Of a DNA stretch of 64,000 nucleotides, positions 27,901 through 41,634 are shown piece by piece. The stretch is from Halictus rubicundus. Its lineage: Eukaryota; Arthropoda; Insecta; Hymenoptera; Halictidae. Numbering within the stretch: position 1 is the first letter of the stretch; each line of letters starts with the position of its first letter. The stretch spans positions 62,001 to 126,000 of the forward strand of contig NW_027488783.1 of NCBI RefSeq assembly GCF_050948215.1, given 5' to 3'. A program made the position numbers and the translations under genes. The notes below the pieces were generated by a model. It was not told the origin of the DNA, made no database searches, and saw only the letters and a program-made list of their open reading frames with translations.

Positions 27901-30100
27901 AGAATAGGATAGAGGATAATATAGGATAGAGGATAGGATAGGATAGAGGATTGGATAGGATAGAGGAAAGGATAGGATAGGGGATTGGATAGGATAGAGG
28001 ATAGGAGACGATAGAGGATATGATAGAGGATAGTATAGGATAGAGGACAGGAGACGATAGAGGATAGGATAGGATAGAGGATAGTATACGATAGTGGATA
28101 GGATAGAGGATAGGATAGGATAGCGGATGGGATAGGATATAGGATAGGATAGGATAGAGGATAGGATAGGATAGAGGATAGGATAGGATAGAGGATAGGA
28201 TAGGATAGAGGATAGGATAGGATAGCGGATAGGATATGGTAGAGTATATAATAGGATAGAGGATAGGATAGGATAGAGGATAGGATAGGAATGAGGATAG
28301 GATAGGATAGAGGATAGGATAAGATAGAGGATCGGATAGGATCGGATAGAATATAGAATAGGATAAAGGATAGGATAGGATAGAGGATAGGATAGGATAG
28401 AGGATAGGATAGGATAGAGGATAGGATAGAGGATAGGATAGGATAGCGGATGGGATAGGATATAGGATAGGATAGGATAGAGGATAGGATAGGATAGAGG
28501 ATAGGATAGGATAGAGGATAGGATAGGATAGAGGATAGGATAGGATAGAGGATAGGATAGGATAGCGGATAGGATATGGTAGAGTATATAATAGGATAGA
28601 GGATAGGATAGGATAGAGGATAGGATAGGAATGAGGATAGGATAGGATAGAGGATAGGATAAGATAGAGGATCGGATAGGATCGGATAGAATATAGAATA
28701 GGATAGAGGATAGGATAGGATAGAGGATAGGATAGGATAGAGGATAGGATAGGATAGAGGATACGATAGGATAGAGGATAGGATAGGATAGAGGATAGGA
28801 TAGGATAGAGGATAGGATAGGATACAGGATAGGATAGAGGATTGGATAGAATAGGTGACATTAGAGGATTGAGGGTAGGACAGGATAGCGGACAGGATAG
28901 GATATAGGATTGGATAGGATAGAGGATAGGATAGGATGGAGGATAGGATAGGATAGCGGATAGGATAGGGTAGAGTATAGAATAGGATAGAGGAGAGGAT
29001 AGGATAGGAATGAGGATAGGATAGGAATGAGGATAGGATAGGATAGAGGATGGGATAGGATAGAGGATAGGATAGGATAGAGGATAGGATACGATAGAGG
29101 ATAGGATAGAGGATAGGATAGGATAGAGGATTGGATAGGATTGAGGATAGGATAGGATAGAGGATAGGATAGAGGATTGGATAGGATAGAGGATAGGATA
29201 GGATAGAGGATAGGATAGGATAGAGGATAGGATAGGATAGCGGATGGGATAGGATATAGGATAGGATAGGATAGAGGATAGGATAGGAATGAGGATAGGA
29301 TAGGACAGAGGATAGGAGACGATAGAGGATAGGATAGGGGATTGGATAGCATAGAGGATAGGAGACGATAGAGGATATGATAGGGGATTGTATAGGATAG
29401 AGGACAGGAGACGATAGAGGATAGGATAGGATAGAGGATAGGATAGGATAGGATAGAGGATAGGATAGGATACGGGATAGGATAGGATAGAGGATAGGAT
29501 AGGATAGAGGATAGGATAGGATAGCGGATAGGATATGGTAGAGTATAGAATAGGATAGAGGATAGGATAGGATAGAGGATAGGATAGGATAGAGGATAGG
29601 ATAAAGGATAGGATAGAGGATAGGATAGGGGATAGGATAGAGGATTGGATAGGATAGAGGATAGGATAGGATAGAGGATAGGATCGGATAGCGGATAGAA
29701 TAGGATATAGGATTGGATAGGATGAAGGATAGGATAGGATAGAGGATAGGATAGGATAGAGGATAGGATAGGATAGAGGATAGGATAGGATAGAGGATAG
29801 GATAGGATAGAGGATAGAATAGGATAGAGGAGAGGATAGGATAGAGGATAGGATAGGAATGAGGATAGGATAGGAATGAGGATAGGATAGGATAGAGGAT
29901 GGGATAGGATAGAGGATAGGATAGGATAGAGGATAGGATAGGATAGAGGATAGGATAGGATAGAGGATAGGATAGGATAGAGGATAGGATAGGATAGAGG
30001 ATAGGATAGGATAGAGGATAGGATAGGATAGAGGATAGGATAGGATAGAGGATAGGATAGGATAGAGGATAGGATAGGATAGAGGATAGGATAGGATAGA
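24601..30100. repeat. Mosaic zone with GACATTAGAGG modules
   Basis: The word GACATTAGAGG marks module copies at 24611, 26309 and 28857 (and at 32752 and 33754 further right). Each is followed by blocks with GAGGAGAGGATAGG and GAATGAGG. GATACTCGG variants occur at 25830 (with GGATAGGATCGG) and at 26939 and 27873 (with GGATAGTATCGG). The repeat 25331-25906 pairs with 23162-23737. The longest stop-free frame of the window crosses part of this zone and is not a gene. Confidence 0.8.
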
Positions 30101-30142
30101 GGATAGGATAGGATAGAGGATAGGATAGGATAGAGGATAGGA
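29913..30142 (+). repeat. Uniform 17-mer run
   Basis: About thirteen uniform 17-bp units lie between a GATGGGATAGG variant and a GAATGAGG variant. A matching but slightly variant run (with GGAAAGG at about 44610) precedes the related block at 44640. Confidence 0.82.
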
Positions 30143-30720
30143 TAGGAATGAGGATAGGATAGGATAGAGGATAGGATAGAGGATTGGATAGGATAGAGGA
30201 TATGATAGGATAGCGGATGGGATAGGATATAGGATAGGATAGAGGATAGGATAGGATAGAGGATAGGATAAGATAGAGGATAGGATAGGATGGAATATAT
30301 TATAGGATATAGAATAGGATACGATAGAGTATAGGACATAGGATTAGATAGGATAGAGGATAGGATACGATAGAGGATAGGATAGGATAGAGGATAGGAT
30401 AGGGGATGGATAGGATAGTTGATACGATAGGATGGAGAATAGGATAGGGGATTGGATAGGATAGAGGATAGGATAGGATAGGATAGAGAATAGGATAGGA
30501 TAGTGGATAATATAGGATAAAGGAGACCATAGACGATAAGATAGGATAGAGGATAGGATACGATAGAGGATAGGATAGGACAGCGGATAGGATAGGATAT
30601 AGGATTGGATAGGATAGAGGATAGAATAGGGGATTGGATAGGATAGAGCATATGATAGGATAGGATAGAGAATAGGATAGGATAGAGGATAGGACAGGAT
30701 AGAGGATAGGATAGGATAGA
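30143..30720. repeat. Left copy of a block repeated 14521 bp away
   Basis: This aligns with about 44664-45241 at a constant offset of 14521 bp. TGGAATATATTATAGG is at 30291 and 44812, and AGGACAGG is at 30691 and 45212. It includes GTTGATACG, TGGATAATATAGG and GACCATAGACGATAAG. The visible differences are few, for example GATGGAGAATAGG versus GATAGAGAATAGG near 30432. No gene is present. Confidence 0.83.
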
Positions 30721-33700
30721 GGATAGGATAGGATAGCGGATGGGATAGGATATAGGATAGGATAGGATAGAGGATAGGATAGGATAGAGGATAGGATAGG
30801 ATAGAGGATAGGATAGGATTGAGGATTGGATAGGTTAGAGGAAAGGATAGGATAGGGGATTGGATAGGATGGAGGACAGGAGACGATAGAGGATAGGATA
30901 GGATAGAGGGTAGGATAGAGGATAGGATCGGATAGCGGTTAGGATAGGGGATTGGATAGGATAGAGGATAGAATAGGATAGAGGATAGGATAGGATCGGA
31001 TAGAGCATAGTATAGGGGATTGGATAGGATAGCATGGCGGATAGGATTGGGTAGAGTATAGAATAGTATGGAGGATAGGATAGAATAGAGGATAGGATAA
31101 GATAGATACTCGGATATGATCGGATAGAACATAGAATAGGATAGAGGATAATATAGGATAGAGGATAGGATGGGATAGAGGATAGGATAGGATAGAGGAT
31201 GGGATAGAGGATAGGATAGGATAGAGGATAGGATAGGATAGAGGATAGGATAGGATAGAGGATAGGATAGGATAGAGGATAGGATAGGATAGAGGATAGG
31301 ATAGGATAGAGGATAGGATAGGAATGAGGATAGGATAGGATAGAGGATAGGATAGAGGATTGGATAGGATAGAGGATAGGATAGGATAGCGGATGGGATA
31401 GGATATAGGATAGGATAGAGGATAGGATAGGATAGAGGATAGGATAAGATAGAGGATAGGATAGGATGGAATATACGATAGGATATAGAATAGGATACGA
31501 TAGAGTATAGGACATAGGATTAGATAGGATAGAGGATAGGATATGATAGAGGATAGGATAGGATAGAGGATAGGATAGGGGATGGATAGGATAGTTGATA
31601 GGATAGGATAGAGAATAGGATAGGGGATTGGATAGGATAGAGGATAGGATAGGATAGGATAGAGAATAGGATAGGATAGTGGATAATATAGGATAAAGGA
31701 GGCCATAGACGATAAGATAGGATAGAGGATAGGATAGGATAGAGGATAGGATAGGATAGGGGATAGGATAGGGTAGAGTATAGAATAGGATGGAGGATAG
31801 GATAGGATAGAGGATAGGATAGGAATGAGGATAGGATAGGATAGAGGATAGGATAAGATAGAGGATCGGATAGGATCGGATAGAATATAGAATAGGATAG
31901 AGAATAGGATAGGATGGATGATATTAAGGATAGAGGAAAGGATAGGATAGAGGATTGGGTAGGTGATTGGATAGGATAGAGGATAGGATAGGATAGCGGA
32001 TGGGATAGGATATAGGATAGGATAGGATAGAGGATAGGATAGGATAGAGGATAGGATAGGATAGAGGATAGGATAGGATAGCGGATAGGATATGGTAGAG
32101 TATATAATAGGATAGAGGATAGGATAGGATAGAGGATAGGATAGGAATGAGGATAGGATAGGATAGAGGATAGGATAAGATAGAGGATCGGATAGGATCG
32201 GATAGAATATAGAATAGGATAGAGGATAGGATAGGATAGAGGATAGGATAGGATAGAGGATAGGATAGGATAGAGGATAGGATAGGATAGAGGATAGGAT
32301 AGGATAGCGGATGGGATAGGATATGGGATAGGATAGGATAGAGGATAGGATAGGATAGAGGATAGGATAGGATAGAGGATAGGATTGGATAGAGGATAGG
32401 ATAGGATAGAGGATAGGATAGGATAGAGGATAGGATAGGATAGCGGATAGGATATGGTAGAGTATATAATAGGATAGAGGATAGGATAGGATAGAGGATA
32501 GGATAGGAATGAGGATAGGATAGGATAGAGGATAGGATAAGATAGAGGATCGGATAGGATCGGATAGAATATAGAATAGGATAGAGGATAGGATAGGATA
32601 GAGGATAGGATAGGATAGAGGATAGGATAGGATAGAGGATACGATAGGATAGAGGATAGGATAGGATAGAGGATAGGATAGGATAGAGGATAGGATAGGA
32701 TAGAGGATAGGATAGGATACAGGATAGGATAGAGGATTGGATAGAATAGGTGACATTAGAGGATTGAGGGTAGGACAGGATAGCGGACAGGATAGGATAT
32801 AGGATTGGATAGGATAGAGGATAGGATAGGATGGAGGATAGGATAGGATAGCGGATAGGATAGGGTAGAGTATAGAATAGGATAGAGGAGAGGATAGGAT
32901 AGAGGATTGGATAGGAATGAGGATAGGATAGGAATGAGGATAGGATAGGATAGAGGATGGGATAGGATAGAGGATAGGATAGGATAGAGGATAGGATACG
33001 ATAGAGGATAGGATAGAGGATAGGATAGGATAGAGGATTGGATAGGATTGAGGATAGGATAGGATAGAGGATAGGATAGAGGATTGGATAGGATAGAGGA
33101 TAGGATAGGATAGAGGATAGGATAGGATAGAGGATAGGATAGGATAGCGGATGGGATAGGATATAGGATAGGATAGGATAGAGGATAGGATAGGAATGAG
33201 GATAGGATAGGACAGAGGATAGGAGACGATAGAGGATAGGATAGGGGATTGGATAGCATAGAGGATAGGAGACGATAGAGGATATGATAGGGGATTGTAT
33301 AGGATAGAGGACAGGAGACGATAGAGGATAGGATAGGATAGAGGATAGGATAGGATAGGATAGAGGATAGGATAGGATACGGGATAGGATAGGATAGAGG
33401 ATAGGATAGGATAGAGGATAGGATAGGATAGCGGATAGGATATGGTAGAGTATAGAATAGGATAGAGGATAGGATAGGATAGAGGATAGGATAGGATAGA
33501 GGATAGGATAAAGGATAGGATAGAGGATAGGATAGGGGATAGGATAGAGGATTGGATAGGATAGAGAATAGGATAGGATAGAGGATAGGATCGGATAGCG
33601 GATAGAATAGGATATAGGATTGGATAGGATGAAGGATAGGATAGGATAGAGGATAGGATAGGATAGAGGATAGGATAGGATAGAGGATAGGATAGGATAG

Positions 33701-34400
33701 AGGATAGGATAGGATAGAGGATAGGATAGGATAGAGGATAGGATAGAATAGGTGACATTAGAGGATTGAGGGTAGGACAGGATAGCGGACAGGATAGGAT
33801 ATAGGATTGGATAGGATAGAGGATAGGATAGGATGGAGGATAGGATAGGATAGCGGATAGGATAGGGTAGAGTATAGAATAGGATAGAGGAGAGGATAGG
33901 ATAGAGGATAGGATAGGAATGAGGATAGGATAGGAATGAGGATAGGATAGGATAGAGGATGGGATAGGATAGAGGATAGGATAGGATAGAGGATAGGATA
34001 CGATAGAGGATAGGATAGAGGATAGGATAGGATAGAGGATTGGATAGGATTGAGGATAGGATAGGATAGAGGATAGGATAGAGGATTGGATAGGATAGAG
34101 GATAGGATAGGATAGAGGATAGGATAGGATAGAGGATAGGATAGGATAGCGGATGGGATAGGATATAGGATAGGATAGGATAGAGGATAGGATAGGAATG
34201 GGGATAGGATAGGACAGAGGATAGGAGACGATAGAGGATAGGATAGGGGATTGGATAGCATAGAGGATAGGAGACGATAGAGGATATGATAGGGGATTGT
34301 ATAGGATAGAGGACAGGAGACGATAGAGGATAGGATAGGATAGAGGATAGGATAGGATAGGATAGAGGATAGGATAGGATAGAGGATAGGATAGGATAGA
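30721..34400. repeat. Mosaic satellite zone
   Basis: It contains a GATACTCGG module at 31105, a GATATTAAGG module near 31920, GGTAGAGTATATAATAGG blocks near 32095 and 32455, and GACATTAGAGG modules at 32752 and 33754. The last two are copies at an offset of 1002 bp, extending over roughly 600 bp each. No gene is present. Confidence 0.8.
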
Positions 34401-34742
34401 GGATAGGATAGGAATGAGGATAGGATAGGATAGAGGATAGGATATGATAGAGGATCGGATAGGATCGGATAGAATATAGAATAGGATAGAGGATAGGATA
34501 GGATAGCGGATAGGATAGGATAGAGGATAGGATAGGATAGAGGATAGGATAGGATAGAGGATAGGATAGGATAGAGGATAGGATAGGATTGAGGATAGGA
34601 TAGGATAGAGGATAGGATAGGATAGGGGATTGGATAGGATAACATAGCGGATAGGATTGGGTAGAGTATAGAATAGTATGGAGGATAGGATAGAATAGAG
34701 GATAGGATAAGATAGATACTCGGATATGATCGGATAGAACAT
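30939..34742 (-). other. Stop-free frame of 1267 codons, not a gene
   Basis: This is a C-rich-strand frame made of the same L/S/Y/P/I repeat, with occasional F, H, N, Q and R from single-base variants. It runs straight across unrelated duplicated blocks, which a real exon would not be expected to do. Confidence 0.94.
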
Positions 34743-36086
34743 AGAATAGGATAGAGGCTAATATAGGATAGAGGATAGGATGGGATAGAGGATAGGATAG
34801 GATAGAGGATGGGATAGAGGATAGTATAGGATAGAGGACAGGAGACGATAGAGGATAGGATAGGATAGAGGATAGTATATGATAGTGGATAGGATAGAGG
34901 ATAGGATAGGATAACGGATGGGATAGTATATAGGATAGGATAGGATAGAGGATAGGATAGGACAGAGGACAGGAGACGATAGAGGATAGGATAGGGGATT
35001 GGATAGTATAGAGGATAGGAGACGATAGAGGATATGATAGGGGATTGTATAGGATAGAGGGCAGGAGACGATAGAGGATAGGATAGGATAGAGGATAGGA
35101 TAGGATAGGATAGAGGATAGGATAGGATAGAGGATAGGATAGGATAGAGGATAGGATAGGATAGAGGATAGCATAGGATAGAGGATAGGATAGGATAGAG
35201 GATAGGATTGGATAGAGGATAGGATAGGATAGAGGATAGGATAGGATAGAGGATAGGATAGGATAGAGGATAGGATATTATAGAGGATAGGATAGGATAG
35301 AGGATTGGAGTGTATAGAGGATAGGATATAGGATTGGATAGGATAGAGGATATTATACGATAGTGGATAGGACAGAGGATAGGATATAATAGAGGATAGG
35401 ATAGAGGATTGGATAGGATAGAGGATAGGATAGGATGGAGGATAGGATAGGATAGCGGATAGGATAGGGTAGAGTATAGAATAGGATAGAGGAGAGGATA
35501 GGATAGAGGATAGGATAGGAATGAGGATAGGATAGGAATGAGTATAGGATAGGATAGAGGATGGGATAGGATAGAGGATAGGATAGGATAGAGGATAGGA
35601 TACGATAGAGGATAGGATAGAGGATAGGATAGGATAGAGGATTGGATAGGATTGAGGATAGGATAGGATAGAGGATAGGATAGAGGATTGGATAGGATAG
35701 AGGATAGGATCGGATAGCGGTTAGGATAGGGGATTGGATAGGATAGAGGATAGAATAGGATAGAGGATAGGATAGGATCGGATAGAGCATAGTATAGGGA
35801 ATTGGATAGGATAGCATAGCGGATAGGATTGGGTAGAGTATAGAATAGTATGGAGGATAGGATAGAATAGAGGATAGGATAAGATAGATACTCGGATATG
35901 ATCGGATAGAACATAGAATAGGATAGAGGCTAATATAGGATAGAGGATAGGATGGGATAGAGGATAGGATAGGATAGAGGATGGGATAGAGGATAGTATA
36001 GGATAGAGGACAGGAGACGATAGAGGATAGGATAGGATAGAGGATAGTATACGATAGTGGATAGGATAGAGGATAGGATAGGATAG
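34401..36086. repeat. Satellite zone resembling 13.8-15 kb
   Basis: It carries GATACTCGG modules at 34715 and 35887 and a GATTGGAGTGTATAGAGG block near 35310. The part 34758-35174 is nearly identical to 13859-14275 (offset 20899); TATATGATAG here replaces TATACGATAG there. No gene is present. Confidence 0.8.
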
Positions 36087-38860
36087 CGGATGGGATAGTA
36101 TATAGGATAGGATAGGATAGAGGATAGGATAGGACAGAGGACAGGAGACGATAGAGGATAGGATAGGGGATTGGATAGTATAGAGGATAGGAGACGATAG
36201 AGGATATGATAGGGGATTGTATAGGATAGAGGGCAGGAGACGATAGAGGATAGGATAGGATAGAGGATAGGATAGGATAGGATAGAGGATAGGATAGGAT
36301 AGAGGATAGGATAGGATAGAGGATAGGATAGGATAGAGGATAGCATAGGATAGAGGATAGGATAGGATAGAGGATAGGATTGGATAGAGGATAGGATAGG
36401 ATAGAGGATAGGATAGGATAGAGGATAGGATAGGATAGAGGATAGGATATTATAGAGGATAGGATAGGATAGAGGATAGGATAGGATAGAGGATAGGATA
36501 GGATAGAGGATTGGAGTGTATAGAGGATAGGATATAGGATTGGATAGGATAGAGGATATTATACGATAGTGGATAGGACAGAGGATAGGATAGGATAGAG
36601 GATAGGATAGAGGATTGGATAGGATAGAGGATAGGATAGGATGGAGGATAGGATAGGATAGCGGATAGGATAGGGTAAAGTATAGAATAGGATAGAGGAG
36701 AGGATAGGATAGAGGATAGGATAGGAATGAGGATAGGATAGGAATGAGTATAGGATAGGATAGAGGATGGGATAGGATAGAGGATAGGATAGGATAGAGG
36801 ATAGGATACGATAGAGGATAGGATAGAGGATAGGATAGGATAGAGGATTGGATAGGATTGAGGATAGGATAGGATAGAGGATAGGATAGAGGATTGGATA
36901 GGATAGAGGATAGGATAGGATAGAGGATAGGATAGGATAGAGGATTGGAGGATTGAGGATTGGAGAGGTTAGAGGAAAGGATAGGATAGGGGATTGGATA
37001 GGATGGAGGACAGGAGACGATAGAGGATAGGATAGGATAGAGGATAGGATAGGATAGGATAGAGGATAGGATCGGATAGCGGTTAGGATAGGGGATTGGA
37101 TAGGATAGAGGATAGAATAGGATAGAGGATAGGATAGGATCGGATAGAGCATAGTATAGGGGATTGGATAGGATAGCATAGCGGATAGGATTGGGTAGAG
37201 TATAGAATAGTATGGAGGATAGGATAGAATAGAGGATAGGATAAGATAGATACTCGGATATGATCGGATAGAACATAGAATAGGATAGAGGATAATATAG
37301 GATAGAGGATAGGATGGGATAGAGGATAGGATAGGATAGAGGATGGGATAGAGGATAGGATAGGATAGAGGATAGGATAGGATAGAGGATAGGATAGGAT
37401 AGAGGATAGGATAGGATAGAGGATGGGATAGAGGATAGTATAGGATAGAGGACAGGAGACGATAGAGGATAGGATAGGATAGAGGATAGTATACGATAGT
37501 GGATAGGATAGAGGATAGGATAGGATAGCGGATGGGATAGTATATAGGATAGGATAGGATAGAGGATAGGATAGGACAGAGGACAGGAGACGATAGAGGA
37601 TAGGATAGGGGATTGGATAGTATAGAGGATAGGAGACGATAGAGGATATGATAAGGGATTGTATAGGATAGAGGGCAGGAGACGATAGAGGATAGGATAG
37701 GATAGAGGATAGGATAGGATAGGATAGAGGATAGGATAGGATAGAGGATATGATAGGATAGAGGATAGGATAGGATAGAGGATAGCATAGGATAGAGGAT
37801 AGGATAGGATAGAGGATAGGATTGGATAGAGGATAGGATAGGATAGAGGATAGGATAGGATAGAGGATAGGATAGGATAGAGGATAGGATATTATAGAGG
37901 ATAGGATAGGATAGAGGATAGGATAGGATAGAGGATTGGAGTGTATAGAGGATAGGATATAGGATTGGATAGGATAGAGGATATTATACGATAGTGGATA
38001 GGACAGAGGATAGGATAGGATAGAGGATAGGATAGAGGATTGGATAGGATAGAGGATAGGATAGGATGGAGGATAGGATAGGATAGCGGATAGGATAGGG
38101 TAGAGTATAGAATAGGATAGAGGAGAGGATAGGATAGAGGATAGGATAGGAATGAGGATAGGATAGGAATGAGTATAGGATAGGATAGAGGATGGGATAG
38201 GATAGAGGATAGGATAGGATAGAGGATAGGATACGATAGAGGATAGGATAGAGGATAGGATAGGATAGAGGATTGGATAGGATTGAGGATAGGATAGGAT
38301 AGAGGATAGGATAGAGGATAGGATAGAGGATTGGATAGGATAGAGGATAGAATAGGATAGAGGATAGGATAGGATCGGATAGAGCATAGTATAGGGGATT
38401 GGATAGGATAGCATAGCGGATAGGATTGGGTAGAGTATAGAATAGTATGGAGGATAGGATAGAATAGAGGATAGGATAAGATAGATACTCGGATATGATC
38501 GGATAGAACATAGAATAGGATAGAGGATAATATAGGATAGAGGATAGGATGGGATAGAGGATAGGATAGGATAGAGGATGGGATAGAGGATAGTATAGGA
38601 TAGAGGATAGGATAGGATAGAGGATAGGATAGGATAGAGGATAGTATACGATAGTGGATAGGATAGAGGATAGGATAGGATAGCGGATGGGATAGTATAT
38701 AGGATAGGATAGGATAGAGGATAGGATAGGACAGAGGACAGGAGACGATAGAGGATAGGATAGGGGATTGGATAGTATAGAGGATAGGAGACGATAGAGG
38801 ATATGATAGGGGATTGTATAGGATAGAGGGCAGGAGACGATAGAGGATAGGATAGGATAG
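36087..38860. repeat. Copy 1 of a 2774-bp tandem duplication
   Basis: This aligns with 38861-41634 at a constant 2774-bp offset over the whole length. Private variants are shared: GGGTAAAGTATAG (36674 and 39448), GATTGGAGGATTGAGG (about 36940 and 39714), GATAAGGGATTG (about 37650 and 40424) and GATACTCGG at 37249/40023 and 38484/41258. I saw no mismatch at any position compared by eye. The breakpoint is ambiguous over a 22-bp homology (GATAGAGG followed by repeat) ending at 36086 and 38860. No gene is present. Confidence 0.9.
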
Positions 38861-41634
38861 CGGATGGGATAGTATATAGGATAGGATAGGATAGAGGATA
38901 GGATAGGACAGAGGACAGGAGACGATAGAGGATAGGATAGGGGATTGGATAGTATAGAGGATAGGAGACGATAGAGGATATGATAGGGGATTGTATAGGA
39001 TAGAGGGCAGGAGACGATAGAGGATAGGATAGGATAGAGGATAGGATAGGATAGGATAGAGGATAGGATAGGATAGAGGATAGGATAGGATAGAGGATAG
39101 GATAGGATAGAGGATAGCATAGGATAGAGGATAGGATAGGATAGAGGATAGGATTGGATAGAGGATAGGATAGGATAGAGGATAGGATAGGATAGAGGAT
39201 AGGATAGGATAGAGGATAGGATATTATAGAGGATAGGATAGGATAGAGGATAGGATAGGATAGAGGATAGGATAGGATAGAGGATTGGAGTGTATAGAGG
39301 ATAGGATATAGGATTGGATAGGATAGAGGATATTATACGATAGTGGATAGGACAGAGGATAGGATAGGATAGAGGATAGGATAGAGGATTGGATAGGATA
39401 GAGGATAGGATAGGATGGAGGATAGGATAGGATAGCGGATAGGATAGGGTAAAGTATAGAATAGGATAGAGGAGAGGATAGGATAGAGGATAGGATAGGA
39501 ATGAGGATAGGATAGGAATGAGTATAGGATAGGATAGAGGATGGGATAGGATAGAGGATAGGATAGGATAGAGGATAGGATACGATAGAGGATAGGATAG
39601 AGGATAGGATAGGATAGAGGATTGGATAGGATTGAGGATAGGATAGGATAGAGGATAGGATAGAGGATTGGATAGGATAGAGGATAGGATAGGATAGAGG
39701 ATAGGATAGGATAGAGGATTGGAGGATTGAGGATTGGAGAGGTTAGAGGAAAGGATAGGATAGGGGATTGGATAGGATGGAGGACAGGAGACGATAGAGG
39801 ATAGGATAGGATAGAGGATAGGATAGGATAGGATAGAGGATAGGATCGGATAGCGGTTAGGATAGGGGATTGGATAGGATAGAGGATAGAATAGGATAGA
39901 GGATAGGATAGGATCGGATAGAGCATAGTATAGGGGATTGGATAGGATAGCATAGCGGATAGGATTGGGTAGAGTATAGAATAGTATGGAGGATAGGATA
40001 GAATAGAGGATAGGATAAGATAGATACTCGGATATGATCGGATAGAACATAGAATAGGATAGAGGATAATATAGGATAGAGGATAGGATGGGATAGAGGA
40101 TAGGATAGGATAGAGGATGGGATAGAGGATAGGATAGGATAGAGGATAGGATAGGATAGAGGATAGGATAGGATAGAGGATAGGATAGGATAGAGGATGG
40201 GATAGAGGATAGTATAGGATAGAGGACAGGAGACGATAGAGGATAGGATAGGATAGAGGATAGTATACGATAGTGGATAGGATAGAGGATAGGATAGGAT
40301 AGCGGATGGGATAGTATATAGGATAGGATAGGATAGAGGATAGGATAGGACAGAGGACAGGAGACGATAGAGGATAGGATAGGGGATTGGATAGTATAGA
40401 GGATAGGAGACGATAGAGGATATGATAAGGGATTGTATAGGATAGAGGGCAGGAGACGATAGAGGATAGGATAGGATAGAGGATAGGATAGGATAGGATA
40501 GAGGATAGGATAGGATAGAGGATATGATAGGATAGAGGATAGGATAGGATAGAGGATAGCATAGGATAGAGGATAGGATAGGATAGAGGATAGGATTGGA
40601 TAGAGGATAGGATAGGATAGAGGATAGGATAGGATAGAGGATAGGATAGGATAGAGGATAGGATATTATAGAGGATAGGATAGGATAGAGGATAGGATAG
40701 GATAGAGGATTGGAGTGTATAGAGGATAGGATATAGGATTGGATAGGATAGAGGATATTATACGATAGTGGATAGGACAGAGGATAGGATAGGATAGAGG
40801 ATAGGATAGAGGATTGGATAGGATAGAGGATAGGATAGGATGGAGGATAGGATAGGATAGCGGATAGGATAGGGTAGAGTATAGAATAGGATAGAGGAGA
40901 GGATAGGATAGAGGATAGGATAGGAATGAGGATAGGATAGGAATGAGTATAGGATAGGATAGAGGATGGGATAGGATAGAGGATAGGATAGGATAGAGGA
41001 TAGGATACGATAGAGGATAGGATAGAGGATAGGATAGGATAGAGGATTGGATAGGATTGAGGATAGGATAGGATAGAGGATAGGATAGAGGATAGGATAG
41101 AGGATTGGATAGGATAGAGGATAGAATAGGATAGAGGATAGGATAGGATCGGATAGAGCATAGTATAGGGGATTGGATAGGATAGCATAGCGGATAGGAT
41201 TGGGTAGAGTATAGAATAGTATGGAGGATAGGATAGAATAGAGGATAGGATAAGATAGATACTCGGATATGATCGGATAGAACATAGAATAGGATAGAGG
41301 ATAATATAGGATAGAGGATAGGATGGGATAGAGGATAGGATAGGATAGAGGATGGGATAGAGGATAGTATAGGATAGAGGATAGGATAGGATAGAGGATA
41401 GGATAGGATAGAGGATAGTATACGATAGTGGATAGGATAGAGGATAGGATAGGATAGCGGATGGGATAGTATATAGGATAGGATAGGATAGAGGATAGGA
41501 TAGGACAGAGGACAGGAGACGATAGAGGATAGGATAGGGGATTGGATAGTATAGAGGATAGGAGACGATAGAGGATATGATAGGGGATTGTATAGGATAG
41601 AGGGCAGGAGACGATAGAGGATAGGATAGGATAG
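38861..41634. repeat. Copy 2 of the 2774-bp tandem duplication
   Basis: This is the immediate right-hand copy of 36087-38860. It begins at CGGATGGGATAGTATATAGG, directly after GGCAGGAGACGATAGAGG and repeat. That join is the novel junction, because the same left word is followed by AGGATAGGATAGG at the end of copy 2 (41635). Head-to-tail order and near-perfect identity indicate a recent event or an assembly duplication. Confidence 0.9.
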
